A stretch of DNA of 64,000 nt from Thiobacillus sp. Its GTDB lineage: Bacteria; Pseudomonadota; Gammaproteobacteria; Burkholderiales; Thiobacillaceae. The notes below the pieces were generated by a model, which saw only the letters and a list, made by a program, of their open reading frames with translations, was not told the origin of the DNA and made no database searches. The stretch lies in NCBI GenBank assembly GCA_024235835.1, contig JACKLQ010000002.1, positions 682,001 through 746,000 of the forward strand, given 5' to 3'. A program made the position numbers and the translations under genes. Positions 33,153-41,908 of this stretch are shown one piece after another. Each line of letters opens with the position of its first letter. The first letter of the stretch is position 1.

Positions 33153-34442
33153 TCAGGCCAGGCCGATGACGAAGCGGTGTTTGCCTGAGGCGGTACGGGG
33201 AATCTCGTCCAGGTAGCGCACGTCCAGGACCATGGCAGGGTCCACCTCCCGCCTCAGGTTTTCCATCATGCTCGCCACCGTGCCGGCCTCCAGCCTGTGC
33301 GGACACACCACGTTCAGTACCATGCGTTCCGGGGCCGCCTGCACCCACTGGTATTGCCGTATCTGGGTCAGGCCGTAGAGCTGGCGGTTGAACCAGGCGG
33401 GATGGACCCGCTTGCCGGAGGGCGTGCGGATCAGGTCGTTGCGGCGGCACATCCCCATCTCCATGAGGGGGAAAGGGGAGCCGCAGTCGCAGGCCTCTTC
33501 CAGCAGCCGGCCGGCGTCCCCCAGGTCGTAGCGGATAAAGGGCATGATCCGGTTGGTGAGGGAGGTGACGAGCAATCGGTCCTCCCCTTCCATGGGCACG
33601 GACTCCAGCAGCACCAGGTCGGCCATGACATGCATGCGGCCGTGTCGGCATTCCCAGGCGATGTTGGGCACCTCCCGGCAGCCGTACTGGTTGAACACCT
33701 TGCAGCCGTAGGCCTGCTCCATGAGTGGTCGCTGACTGTCGTCCAGCATCTCGGCGGTGGAATACACCCCTATCAGGCTGTCCGGCATGACCATTTTCCG
33801 GTCCAGGACGAAGTGGGCCAGTTCCGCCAGGGCGGAGGCGTAGCCGTAGATCAGGGCAGGGCGCCAGCGCCGGATGCGGGTGGCCCAGGCATGGAGCCCG
33901 GCCTCGGTGTATTCCACGGCGGCGATGGTCTGTTCCCCGCCGATGGCGTCAGCGAGGCGCCGGCCGAACACTCCGTCCCGGCCAGTGTCCTGGCGGGCTC
34001 CCCACAGGTACAGCACCTTCTGGCCCGGCCGCCAGCCGGACATCATGAATCCCCGCATCATGCCGGCGCGCATGAGTTCGTGCTTGGCTTCGTCGTACCA
34101 GAAGGCCAGGGGCTGGCCGGTGGAGCCGCCGGTATGGCCCAGCTTGACCTGGGTAGGATCGGCATTCCGGGCCAGCAAACGGTCCAGGTTTGCGCGCACG
34201 TCCCCCTTGCTGAGGAGGGGCAGGCTTTCCGGCTTGCCGTCCCAACCGGTGAGGTCGCCATCGCGTTGCGCGTAGAAGGCGGTGTGGGCAGTGGCGAAAC
34301 GTGCCATCCCGATGAAATCGCGCCGTTGCTTTTCCAACAGGGCAGGCCGGCTCAGGGCCTGATTTTGCAGCAGGGCATCCAACTGGGCGTAGCGCCCGGG
34401 ATGGCGGCGCCGGAGCAGCCAGTGGCGCAGGGCGGGGATCAT
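33153..34442 (-). CDS. Adenylate-forming enzyme of the CapK/PaaK (phenylacetate-CoA ligase-like) family
   Basis: A 429-aa ANL-superfamily enzyme. The ATP loop HTGGSTGQPLAFWYD is at about 120-135. VYSTAEMLDDSQR, NQYGCREVPNIAWEC and IRYDLGDAG follow, and the C-terminal lysine region is YLDEIPRTASGKHRFV. CapK-type members occur in polysaccharide and cell-surface gene clusters and activate a carboxylate; the acid here is unknown. CDCGSPFPLMEMGMCRRND contains a possible Cys pair. The start overlaps the upstream glycosyltransferase-like stop by 4 nt (ATGA). Confidence 0.85.
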   Translation of the reverse strand: MIPALRHWLLRRRHPGRYAQLDALLQNQALSRPALLEKQRRDFIGMARFATAHTAFYAQRDGDLTGWDGKPESLPLLSKGDVRANLDRLLARNADPTQVKLGHTGGSTGQPLAFWYDEAKHELMRAGMMRGFMMSGWRPGQKVLYLWGARQDTGRDGVFGRRLADAIGGEQTIAAVEYTEAGLHAWATRIRRWRPALIYGYASALAELAHFVLDRKMVMPDSLIGVYSTAEMLDDSQRPLMEQAYGCKVFNQYGCREVPNIAWECRHGRMHVMADLVLLESVPMEGEDRLLVTSLTNRIMPFIRYDLGDAGRLLEEACDCGSPFPLMEMGMCRRNDLIRTPSGKRVHPAWFNRQLYGLTQIRQYQWVQAAPERMVLNVVCPHRLEAGTVASMMENLRREVDPAMVLDVRYLDEIPRTASGKHRFVIGLA

Positions 34443-36232
34443 GGGCCGCCGGTTTGCCGCAGCCGATCCAGGGCCTGGTCCCATGTGCGCCGGTGGTCGT
34501 GCAAGCCGGTGATGGCGGCCACCTGGCGGACGCGCCAGCTCTCCCGGTTGCCTGGCGCGTCGATGCGGGCATAGCAGGGGGAGTCCGGCCCGAAGTTGTG
34601 CCGGAGGTTGGCGGCAAAGGCCCGGAAATGGGCTACGCTCTCCTCCAGTCCCGTGGCCTGGTTCCACCAGTGGGAGGGATCGCTAAGCAAGGATTCCAGA
34701 TCCTCCAGCCGCGCCAGGATGGTTTCCTGCTTGGCCAGGTAGCGCTGGCGCATTTCCTTGCCCATGGCTTCCAGGATGTCCGCCACCTCGCGTCCGGGAA
34801 GAGGCTTCTTCGGGTAGCCCAGGGCCGTGAGGCGTTCCATGGCGAAGAGCATGACGTCACCGTGGAACTGGCGCTCGAACTCGCCGCACAGGTCCACGAG
34901 GCGGTCTTCCTCCACCACGCCGGGGCGGAATTCCGACTGGCCCGTGGCCTCCAGGGTGCGCCGGTGCAACATGGGCACATTGGCGGAGACGAAGCCGCCT
35001 TTCAGTTCCGACTTCAGCAGGCGGCCCATGGTGGGGCCGGACATGCGCAGGCGCAGGGGGGCGTAGGGGATGAACCATTCCAGGGCCTCCGGGCGGAACA
35101 CATAGTTGCCGGTGTAGACGGTGCGGGCCGGGGCCACGCCGCATTGGGCGCCATCATGGCGGTAGTAGGTGATGCGGGTGGGATGCTCGCCGTGGAAGAA
35201 GCTGTTCAGGCGGCGGGCGAAGTCGGAAAAGCAGGCGGCGTTGTCGGGATCCCCCGGCAGGGTGCAGCGGTAGCGGTAGGCCTCGCCCCCGGACCGGAAG
35301 CCGAACAGGTCCGCCATGTCATGGTAGGCCGCCTCGCCGGAGCCCCGGGTGCTGGCCACGCTGGGTGGGTAGGGGCGTCCGGGTTCGGTGTGGGCCATCT
35401 CCGCGAGGAAGCAGATGACGTCCTCCAGGAAGTTGGCGGCCATGACGGCCGGGGAGACGGGCGGGTCCCCCACAACCTTGCCGGTGAGCACCTGGACCTG
35501 GGGGTGGGAGAAAATTCCGTCCAACTGGTGCAGGAAGCTCACCGCCGCCACGTTGGCGTCTCCTGCCGCCGTGGCCACCTTGACCTGGAAGGCCTGGTCC
35601 GTGTCGATGGTGTAGAACAACAGGGGGCCCCCCAGGGCCTCGCTTTCCGCCGCCCGCATCTCGGCCAGCTTCAGGAAGGCGATGTTGCGCATCATGGCCT
35701 GGCCCTTGTGGCTGAAGCCGGGCCGGGCGTGCTCGCCGACGATGGGCGCCAGGTCCAGGTCCTTCAGCCGGTCCAGCAGGTCCATCTGCTCCGCAGGGCC
35801 GAAGTAATGCATCCGCAGGCCTTGGGCCTCGAATTCCCCGGCGATGGCGCGGTTCTCCGCCAGCACGGCCGCCTCGGCGGAATCGTCCGCCAGCAGCACG
35901 GAAACCTTGCGCCAGCGCCCCTGCGCCATGCCGCCGTAGCCGTAGGCCCGGCACAGCGCCAGCAGGCTGGCCAGGCAGGTGCGCAGGTGCTGGGGACTGT
36001 CCGCCACGGGAATGACGATGACGAAGCCGTGGCGCCGATCCTCGCCCCGGGACTGGATCAGGGTCTCCAGCCGGCGCCAGGCGGCCTGGTAGGAGGGCAA
36101 CAGCTTATCGTTGAAGCCGCCTTCCCAAAGGGCGGCCTCGAAACGGGCGATGGCCTGCCGCTGGGCGGCGATCTGCTCGTCGAGATCAGCGAGACCGCAA
36201 CTAACGGGCTGATAAGTAGCTGGGGAACGCAT
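34439..36232 (-). CDS. Glycosyltransferase-like (GT-A) protein
   Basis: A 597-aa soluble protein. GFVIVIPVADSPQHLRTCLA (70-89), LLADDSAE (113-120), HKGQAMMRN (175-183) and YTIDTDQAF (207-215, a DxD-like site) follow the order of a family-2-like GT-A nucleotide-sugar transferase. The remaining 380 residues have no motif I recognise, except a helical Glu/Leu-rich stretch at about 480-530. The start is uncertain: 36268 and 36232 both overlap the ThDP gene, and neither has a strong ribosome site. It lies between an adenylate-forming enzyme and a ThDP enzyme in one operon. Confidence 0.6.
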   Translation of the reverse strand: MRSPATYQPVSCGLADLDEQIAAQRQAIARFEAALWEGGFNDKLLPSYQAAWRRLETLIQSRGEDRRHGFVIVIPVADSPQHLRTCLASLLALCRAYGYGGMAQGRWRKVSVLLADDSAEAAVLAENRAIAGEFEAQGLRMHYFGPAEQMDLLDRLKDLDLAPIVGEHARPGFSHKGQAMMRNIAFLKLAEMRAAESEALGGPLLFYTIDTDQAFQVKVATAAGDANVAAVSFLHQLDGIFSHPQVQVLTGKVVGDPPVSPAVMAANFLEDVICFLAEMAHTEPGRPYPPSVASTRGSGEAAYHDMADLFGFRSGGEAYRYRCTLPGDPDNAACFSDFARRLNSFFHGEHPTRITYYRHDGAQCGVAPARTVYTGNYVFRPEALEWFIPYAPLRLRMSGPTMGRLLKSELKGGFVSANVPMLHRRTLEATGQSEFRPGVVEEDRLVDLCGEFERQFHGDVMLFAMERLTALGYPKKPLPGREVADILEAMGKEMRQRYLAKQETILARLEDLESLLSDPSHWWNQATGLEESVAHFRAFAANLRHNFGPDSPCYARIDAPGNRESWRVRQVAAITGLHDHRRTWDQALDRLRQTGGP

Positions 36233-37868
36233 GCTTGTCCAACAGGATTTCGATGAGGTTGAGGCCACCGGTCAGGTCGGCCCGGGCAAACAGCTCATCC
36301 AGGTCGGTCTCGGTCTCGATGCGATGGTGCTGGATGCCGAAACTTGCGGCCAGCAATTTGAAATCCGGGTTCACGAAGTCGCAGTCGATGTAGCGCTCGC
36401 CGTAGAGCTGGAACTGGTTCTTGCGGATGAGGCTCATGCTGCCGTTGTTGATGACCACGGTGTTCAGGGGGATGCCGTAGTTCACGGCGGTCATGAGTTC
36501 CATGCCGCACATCTGGAAGCCCCCGTCCCCCAGGATGGCGAAGGCCGGGGCATCCCGGAAGAAGAGCTTGGCACCGATGGCCGCCGGCAGGGCGTGGCCC
36601 AGGGAGGAGATGCCGGAGTTGGGGAAGTAGTGGTTGGTGTGGGAGACGTCCAGGAAGCTCTGGGCGAAGACGATGTTGTCGTCGAAGATCAGGGCGTCTT
36701 CCGGGAAGCGCCGGGCCAGGCCCTGGAAGAAAGCCTCCATGAGGCGGAATTTGGCCCGCAGGGCGGACCTGGAATCGTTGGGGTTGGCCAGGCCATGGCG
36801 GTGGCCGGCCAGCCGGTCCAGGTTCTTGGGGGGGCAGGGCTCCGCCTCCAGCAGGTCCAGCAGGTCCCCCACCACCTCCCGGATGTCGCCCTGGACGGCC
36901 ACGTCCGGGTTGAAAACCTTGCCCAGCTGGGCGGCGTCCCGGTCCACCTGGGCCAGACGCTTGCCCTCCAGAAGCCGGGCATCCCACAGGTAGCTGGTGC
37001 GCTCGTTGAAGCCGGCCCCCAGGAAGAGCACCAGGTCCGCCTGGTCCGTGATGTAGCGGTAGGCATCGCCGTTGGAGGTAACCCCCAGGCAGCCCAGGGA
37101 CAGCTCCGAGCCTTCCGCCACCACGCCCTTGCCCTTGAGGCTGGTGGCCACGGGGATGTTCAGGGCCTCCGCCAGTCGGGTCACCTCGCCCCGGGCCCCG
37201 GCCCGAATGCAGCCGTAGCCGGCGACGATGACGGGGTAGCTGGCCTCCCGCACCAGTTGCGCCAGGGCAGGCAAGGGACCGGCCAGGGCCGGGGCAGGTG
37301 CGTGGGCATGGGGTATGTGCACCTGCTCCAACACCCGGGTATCCACCATCTCCTTCTGCAGGTTGAAGGGGATGGACAGGAGCACCGGCCCAGGATTCGG
37401 CCCCAGCAGGGCCCGGGTGGCCTGGTTCAGTACCTGGCCCAGGTAGTCGGTGCGCTCGATGAGCTTGCGGTAGCGGGTGATGCCGGCGAACAGGGCGCAT
37501 TGGTCGATGGCGCCGCCCTCGCCGGAGCTTTCCTGGAGGCCGCCCTTGCCGAAGATGTAGGTGGAGGTCTCGCCCGTGATCACCAGCACCGGCAGCCGGT
37601 CCGCGTGGGCATTGGCGATGCCCGTCACCAGATTGGTGGCGCCGGGGCCCGCCGTGGTGATGCAGGCGGACACCCGGTGGGACGCCCGGGCATAGCCTCC
37701 CGCCATGAAAGCGGCCCCCTGCTCGTGCTTCACCAGCACGGTTTTCACCGCAGAGGCATGGAGCTGGTCGTAGATGGGCAGCACGTGGGCCCCGGGCATG
37801 CCGAAGATGACCTGGACGCCCAGGCGCTCCAGGTAACGGACGATCAGTTCGCTGACGCTGACTTTCAT
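36201..37868 (-). CDS. Thiamine-diphosphate enzyme, acetolactate-synthase-like
   Basis: A 555-aa ThDP-dependent enzyme. The catalytic glutamate is E49 (LVKHEQGAAFMAGGYAR), the middle domain spans about 185-330, and the metal/ThDP motif is GDGGFQMCGMELMTAVNYGI, closing with INN. It resembles the catalytic subunit of acetolactate synthase and stand-alone relatives (sulfoacetaldehyde acetyltransferase, phosphonopyruvate decarboxylase and others). No regulatory small subunit is adjacent, so a specialised carboligase or decarboxylase for the linked cluster is more likely than branched-chain amino acid synthesis (inference). It is first in a three-gene minus-strand operon. Confidence 0.85.
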   Translation of the reverse strand: MKVSVSELIVRYLERLGVQVIFGMPGAHVLPIYDQLHASAVKTVLVKHEQGAAFMAGGYARASHRVSACITTAGPGATNLVTGIANAHADRLPVLVITGETSTYIFGKGGLQESSGEGGAIDQCALFAGITRYRKLIERTDYLGQVLNQATRALLGPNPGPVLLSIPFNLQKEMVDTRVLEQVHIPHAHAPAPALAGPLPALAQLVREASYPVIVAGYGCIRAGARGEVTRLAEALNIPVATSLKGKGVVAEGSELSLGCLGVTSNGDAYRYITDQADLVLFLGAGFNERTSYLWDARLLEGKRLAQVDRDAAQLGKVFNPDVAVQGDIREVVGDLLDLLEAEPCPPKNLDRLAGHRHGLANPNDSRSALRAKFRLMEAFFQGLARRFPEDALIFDDNIVFAQSFLDVSHTNHYFPNSGISSLGHALPAAIGAKLFFRDAPAFAILGDGGFQMCGMELMTAVNYGIPLNTVVINNGSMSLIRKNQFQLYGERYIDCDFVNPDFKLLAASFGIQHHRIETETDLDELFARADLTGGLNLIEILLDKHAFPSYLSAR

Positions 37869-37921
37869 TTCAATTGGGCGGCGGTGGCCCAGGTGACCCA
37901 TTTGGCCCGCCATGCTCCAAT

Positions 37922-38005
37922 CCGGTGCGGAGAAAAGGAGGGGATTTGAGCACAAGAAGCCCCCCGGGGAAACCTTGTTACTGGACAGGCTTTTCCCCGC
38001 ACCGG
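37922..38005. repeat. Long inverted repeat in the divergent control region
   Basis: CCGGTGCGG (37922-37930) pairs with CCGCACCGG (37997-38005). After a 2x2 internal loop AAAAG pairs with CTTTT. It fills most of the 158-nt space between the ThDP gene and the sulfotransferase gene. It could be a structured leader of the sulfotransferase, a terminator-like barrier or a small mobile remnant. Confidence 0.65.
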
Positions 38006-38026
38006 TCGACATACAATCCCCTGCCC

Positions 38027-38887
38027 ATGAAAACGCCTGCCCACTGCCCCATGCCGCCCACCGCCGCCCGCCCCGTCATCGTCGTCCTGGGCTCTGGCCG
38101 CAGTGGCACCTCCCTGCTCATGCAGGTGCTGGCCGTCCTGGGCATGGGGGTGTCGGAAGAACTGATCCAGGCCCGTCGGGACAACCCGGAGGGATTCTTC
38201 GAGGACGCCCCCATCGTCAGGATCCAGGCCGACCTGCTGCGGGCCCTGGGGGCCTGGCCCTATCATCCCCTGCCGGCGGACTGGCTGGAACTGCCCGCCA
38301 CGGCGGCGGCTCGGGAGGCCTTGCGAACCGTGCTGGGCCGGCGCCTTGGACTGGACAACCTATGGGGCTTCAAGGATCCCCGCACCGCCGCCTTCCTGCC
38401 TGTCTGGCAGCAGCTGTTCGCGGAGGAGGGCCTGATGCCCAAGTACATCCTGGCCCTGCGGGAGCCGGGCAGCGTCATCCGCTCTTTCATGCGGGCCTAC
38501 GACACCCCGCCGGAGGTGGCCGAGCGGGTCTGGCTGCAACGGGTCTGTGACGCCCTGTGGCACACCCGGGGGGAATGCCACATCGTGCACTACGAGGACT
38601 GGTTCCGCAGGCCCCGGGATGTGGCTGAGGGCCTGGCGCGACACACCGGGCTTCCGGAAGTGGCGGAAGCCGTGCTGCTGGCCACCGTCAAGCCGGGCCT
38701 GGACCGTGCCGGCGGCGTCGACTACGTCATGGTCAGCGAGGCTGCCCGCCGGTTGGATGACGCCCTGCAAACCTGCCGGGGCGGTGATTTTGACCGGGAA
38801 TCCCTGCTGCGGACGGTGGTCCGGTGCCGCAAAAGCACCAAGGCGGCTTGGCCGTCCTTTGAGGAGCCGGCTCAGCCGCCCAGATAG
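38027..38887 (+). CDS. Sulfotransferase-family protein
   Basis: A 286-aa protein with the PAPS-binding loop GSGRSGTSLL (22-31) and the 3'-phosphate motif LREPGSVIRSF (144-154). WGFKDPRT (113-120) is the usual second-strand motif. It would move sulfate from PAPS to a hydroxyl or amine, perhaps on a surface sugar or lipid, given the divergent glycosyltransferase-like and CapK-like genes. A start at residue 9 (MPPTAARP) is an alternative. The last 16 bases overlap the convergent cytochrome gene. Confidence 0.85.
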   Translation: MKTPAHCPMPPTAARPVIVVLGSGRSGTSLLMQVLAVLGMGVSEELIQARRDNPEGFFEDAPIVRIQADLLRALGAWPYHPLPADWLELPATAAAREALRTVLGRRLGLDNLWGFKDPRTAAFLPVWQQLFAEEGLMPKYILALREPGSVIRSFMRAYDTPPEVAERVWLQRVCDALWHTRGECHIVHYEDWFRRPRDVAEGLARHTGLPEVAEAVLLATVKPGLDRAGGVDYVMVSEAARRLDDALQTCRGGDFDRESLLRTVVRCRKSTKAAWPSFEEPAQPPR

Positions 38888-39285
38888 CTGGCCAGGGCCT
38901 GGATCTGCTCGTCGGTGAGGCTCTTGGCCATGGGTGCCATGACCGCGGTCTTGGGCCCCAAGGTGGTGCCGGCGCGGTAACCTTCCAGCTTGGTCTGGAT
39001 GTCCGCGGCGGACAGGCCCACCAGGCTGGGGTTGCCGCCCTGGCCTTCCGCCAGTTGACCGTGGCAGCTGGCGCAGCGTCCGGCGTAGAGTGCAGAGGCA
39101 TCCACGCCTGGGCCGGAGGCTGGCTCGGCACCGGCGTCCGGGGCGGGCGCCGCAGGTTCGGAGGTTGCAACGGCAGGGGCTTCGGCGGTGGCCTCGGGGG
39201 CCGGCTGGGCAGCTTCTTCCTTGCCGCCGCAGGCGGCCAGCATCAACAGGGCGCTCAGGGCCAGGAGGTGCTTGCTGGGGTTCAT
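38872..39285 (-). CDS. Cytochrome c5-like lipoprotein
   Basis: A 137-aa exported lipoprotein with a lipobox LAAC at residue 19. An Ala/Pro/Glu-rich tether (about 22-60) is followed by one c-type heme domain with CASCH (71-75) and an axial Met in MAPMAKSL. The long tether would let the heme domain reach partners across the periplasm. It is probably an electron carrier to a terminal reductase or oxidase. GGATC-type sequence upstream gives only a weak ribosome site. Confidence 0.9.
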   Translation of the reverse strand: MNPSKHLLALSALLMLAACGGKEEAAQPAPEATAEAPAVATSEPAAPAPDAGAEPASGPGVDASALYAGRCASCHGQLAEGQGGNPSLVGLSAADIQTKLEGYRAGTTLGPKTAVMAPMAKSLTDEQIQALASYLGG

Positions 39286-39370
39286 GGAGATCCTTTCGAT
39301 GGTTGGCAAAAACTCGTTTACATATTTTTGCACAAAATCATTACAGTAGGGTGCCGAGTTGCCGTGACGT

Positions 39371-40876
39371 TCAGCGCCGGTTGGAGCCGGAAACCAGGCG
39401 GAACTCGTAAAAGCGGCACTCCAGGGGACCGTTGAACAGGGGGGTGCGCCGGCTGGCGGACAGGCCGATGTGCCTGGGAAGTTCCGGATCGGCGGAGATG
39501 AGATAGGCGGACCAGCCGGGATATTTTCGCTTCAGCACGTCGCCCAGTTGCCGGTAGAAGGCGGCCGGGGTTGCGTGAGCCTCCTCCAGGGACAGTCGCA
39601 CGCCATAGGGCGGGTTGCTGACGATGACACCCGGGTCCACGGGGGGCGCGTCCACCTCCAGGAAATCCGCCTCCAGCAGTTGCACGCAGTCCAGCAGGCC
39701 AGCCGCCTTCAGGTTGAGGCCCGTGGCCCGCACCATGGCCGGGTCGATGTCCGAGCCGAAGATGGGCAGGGATACCGGATCGTGGGCGGCGGCTTCGGCG
39801 TCCTTGCGCAGGCGTTGCCACTCGATGCGCTGGAAATCCTTCAGGTTCTCGAAGGCGAAATGGCGCTTCAGGCCGGGGGCCCGGTTCAGCCACATCATGG
39901 CCGCCTCCATGAGCAGGGTGCCGCCCCCCATCATGGGGTCGAAGAAGGGGGTGCCGGGTCGCCAGCCCGCCAGGCGCAGCATGCCGGCCGCCAGGTTCTC
40001 GTTCAGGGGCGCGGCGGCAGGTTCCACGCGGAAGCCCCTGCGGTTGAGGGGCTCGCCGGAGAGGTCGATGTAAAGGCTGAAGCGCTCCTCCGTGAGGTAC
40101 AGCACCAGGGGCACTTCGGGGGCGTGGGTGTCCACGCTGGGCCTCTCCCCCAGCTCGGCGCGGAAACGGTCGCACACCGCGTCCTTCACCTTCAGGCTGG
40201 CGAAATTGAGGCTCTTGAGGGGGCTGTGGCGCGCCACGGTGTGGACGGCGATGGTGCGGGATACCTCGAACAGGGTGGGCCAATCCACCTTGATGGCACC
40301 GTCGTAGAGGTCGGACTCCAGCCGGTAGGGGCCTTCCCCCACCCGCCATAGCACCCGCACGGCAAGACGGCTCCACAGGTTGACCTTCCATGCCTGGGGC
40401 AGGCTGCCCTTGAAGGCGGCCCCTCCGGGGGCGGGGCGGGCGTCGGTGATGCCCATCTCCGCCAGTTCATTCACCAGTTCGGCTTCCAGGCCCTTGGGGC
40501 ATGGCACGAAAAAGGCATGAGCGGCGGCTTGCTCCGGAGCAGGGCGAGGACGGCGGCGGGGCATATCTTCGCCGCGCCGGTCATTGCGGGTGTCGGGTCG
40601 GGCATTTTCACGATGGCGACCATTCCTCTCTTGCCCGGGCCTTGCCTCCTGGCGGCGGGGCTTGGCTGGCCTGCCTTCGGACGGTGCCGGGGTGCCGCCG
40701 GCCTTGGGCCGGGGTTGACGCTCCTCCTGGACGGTCTTGGTGCGGGGCTTGGCCGCGCCGGCCAGGTGGCGACCCCGCACGGGGGGCCGGTGTTTGTCCG
40801 ACGCTTGCGTGTCGGCCTTGCCTTCGGGTTTGATGCCCAGGGTCTTACGTTGTTTGGGTTTGTCAGATGCCGACAA
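39371..40876 (-). CDS. THUMP-domain rRNA guanine-N2 methyltransferase (RlmL-like)
   Basis: A 501-aa protein. Residues 1-125 are basic and disordered (Lys/Arg/Pro/Gln), an RNA-binding tail. THUMP spans about 130-235. The methyltransferase has FFDPMMGGGTLLMEAAM for SAM and the NPPYG catalytic loop. It matches the stand-alone N-terminal half of RlmL, which makes m2G2445 in 23S rRNA. The cysteine of the usual DPMCGSGT is a methionine here. The start is TTG with GAGG upstream, and it overlaps the divergent thioredoxin gene by 10 nt at the 5' ends. Confidence 0.88.
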   Translation of the reverse strand: MSASDKPKQRKTLGIKPEGKADTQASDKHRPPVRGRHLAGAAKPRTKTVQEERQPRPKAGGTPAPSEGRPAKPRRQEARPGQERNGRHRENARPDTRNDRRGEDMPRRRPRPAPEQAAAHAFFVPCPKGLEAELVNELAEMGITDARPAPGGAAFKGSLPQAWKVNLWSRLAVRVLWRVGEGPYRLESDLYDGAIKVDWPTLFEVSRTIAVHTVARHSPLKSLNFASLKVKDAVCDRFRAELGERPSVDTHAPEVPLVLYLTEERFSLYIDLSGEPLNRRGFRVEPAAAPLNENLAAGMLRLAGWRPGTPFFDPMMGGGTLLMEAAMMWLNRAPGLKRHFAFENLKDFQRIEWQRLRKDAEAAAHDPVSLPIFGSDIDPAMVRATGLNLKAAGLLDCVQLLEADFLEVDAPPVDPGVIVSNPPYGVRLSLEEAHATPAAFYRQLGDVLKRKYPGWSAYLISADPELPRHIGLSASRRTPLFNGPLECRFYEFRLVSGSNRR

Positions 40877-41385
40877 GTGCGTTCCTCAAGAAATTCATTC
40901 CCAGCCCGGTGACGCTGGTGCTGCTGGGCCTCATCGCCTACCTGTGGTTCCGTCCCCCGGCCTGGGTGAGCGACCTGGACCAGACTGCGCCGGCGGTGCC
41001 GGAACTGGTGGCCCTTAGGGGCCAGGTGGTGCTGGTTAACTTCTGGGCCACCTGGTGCCCCTATTGCCGCCACGAGATGCCTGCCATGGAGGACTACTAC
41101 CGCGCCCAGAAGGGCCGGGGATTCGAGATTGTCGCCTACAGCACGGATAAAACCCAGCAGGAGGTGGATGCCTTCATGGCCAGGGAAGGCTACACCTTCC
41201 CGGCCCCCCTGGTTCCAGCCGGTGTGGAGGCCGCTTTCGGCGGCGTGGACCGGCTGCCCACCTCCTTCATCATCGACCGCCAGGGGCGCGTCCGCCACAA
41301 GGTCAGCGGCCAGCTCCATGCCGGCCGCCTGGAGGATCTCATTGGTCCTTTGCTTGCCGAGCCTCGGCCTGGGCTTCTGCCATGA
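40867..41385 (+). CDS. Membrane-anchored TlpA/ResA-like thioredoxin
   Basis: A 172-aa protein with one N-terminal signal anchor (about 12-28) and a periplasmic thioredoxin domain carrying FWATWCPYCRHEMP (active site WCPYC). The cis-Pro loop is LPTSFIIDRQGRV. It probably keeps cysteines of exported proteins reduced. The gene starts inside the 5' end of the divergent RlmL-like gene, and its last 47 bases overlap the convergent DinB gene. Confidence 0.88.
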   Translation: MPTSAFLKKFIPSPVTLVLLGLIAYLWFRPPAWVSDLDQTAPAVPELVALRGQVVLVNFWATWCPYCRHEMPAMEDYYRAQKGRGFEIVAYSTDKTQQEVDAFMAREGYTFPAPLVPAGVEAAFGGVDRLPTSFIIDRQGRVRHKVSGQLHAGRLEDLIGPLLAEPRPGLLP

Positions 41386-41887
41386 GCTTGTCCATTTCCC
41401 GCCGGTAGTACACGAAATCCATCTCCGGGCAGGGCCCCCCCAGGCGGGTGGCCACGGCCGATACCTGGCCGCGGTGATGGGCATAGTGGGTAAAGAGGTG
41501 AATGAGGGCGTCCCGCGTCCACATTTCCCTGGGTTTGCCGTCGCTGCCGCTGAAGCGGATATGCCCCTCGTAGAAACCCTCCGGCCGGGTATCCAGCCAG
41601 TCCTGCAGGTGGCGCATCTCCTTGCGCAGGGCAAGCTTCAACTCCCGCCAGTCCGGGTGGTTGATCACCTTGTAATCGGGGGAGAAGGACTCTCCCTTCA
41701 GGCGGGCCAGCCAGGCCTGGCTTACTACCAGCATGTGGTCCACGGTGTGGTGGATGCTGCGAAAGAACAGGCCCTGGTCGCTGCCGATGACCTCGGGCTG
41801 GAAATGGTCCAGGGCGGTGAACATGACCTCGTTGGCCCAGTGCTGGTAGTCCGCCTGGCTGACGAAATGGGTTTTCCATGAATACAT
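41339..41887 (-). CDS. DinB-family protein
   Basis: A 182-aa four-helix protein of the DinB/YfiT group. The metal-binding histidines are likely in SIHHTVDHML (about 45-54) and FTHYAHHRGQV (about 132-142). NEVMFTALDHF and RREMDKLM frame the bundle. The family includes thiol-dependent S-transferases using mycothiol, bacillithiol or glutathione. The neighbouring gshA-gshB makes a glutathione link plausible but unproven. AAGGAGGAG gives a strong start. Confidence 0.82.
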   Translation of the reverse strand: MYSWKTHFVSQADYQHWANEVMFTALDHFQPEVIGSDQGLFFRSIHHTVDHMLVVSQAWLARLKGESFSPDYKVINHPDWRELKLALRKEMRHLQDWLDTRPEGFYEGHIRFSGSDGKPREMWTRDALIHLFTHYAHHRGQVSAVATRLGGPCPEMDFVYYRREMDKLMAEAQAEARQAKDQ

Positions 41888-41908
41888 GTTGGTCTCCTCC
41901 TTGTGTGA

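Noticed and set aside
36201..37868. Naming the ThDP enzyme ilvB
   Set aside because: No ilvN/ilvH or ilvC neighbour, and its operon partners are surface-type enzymes; the family has many specialised members.
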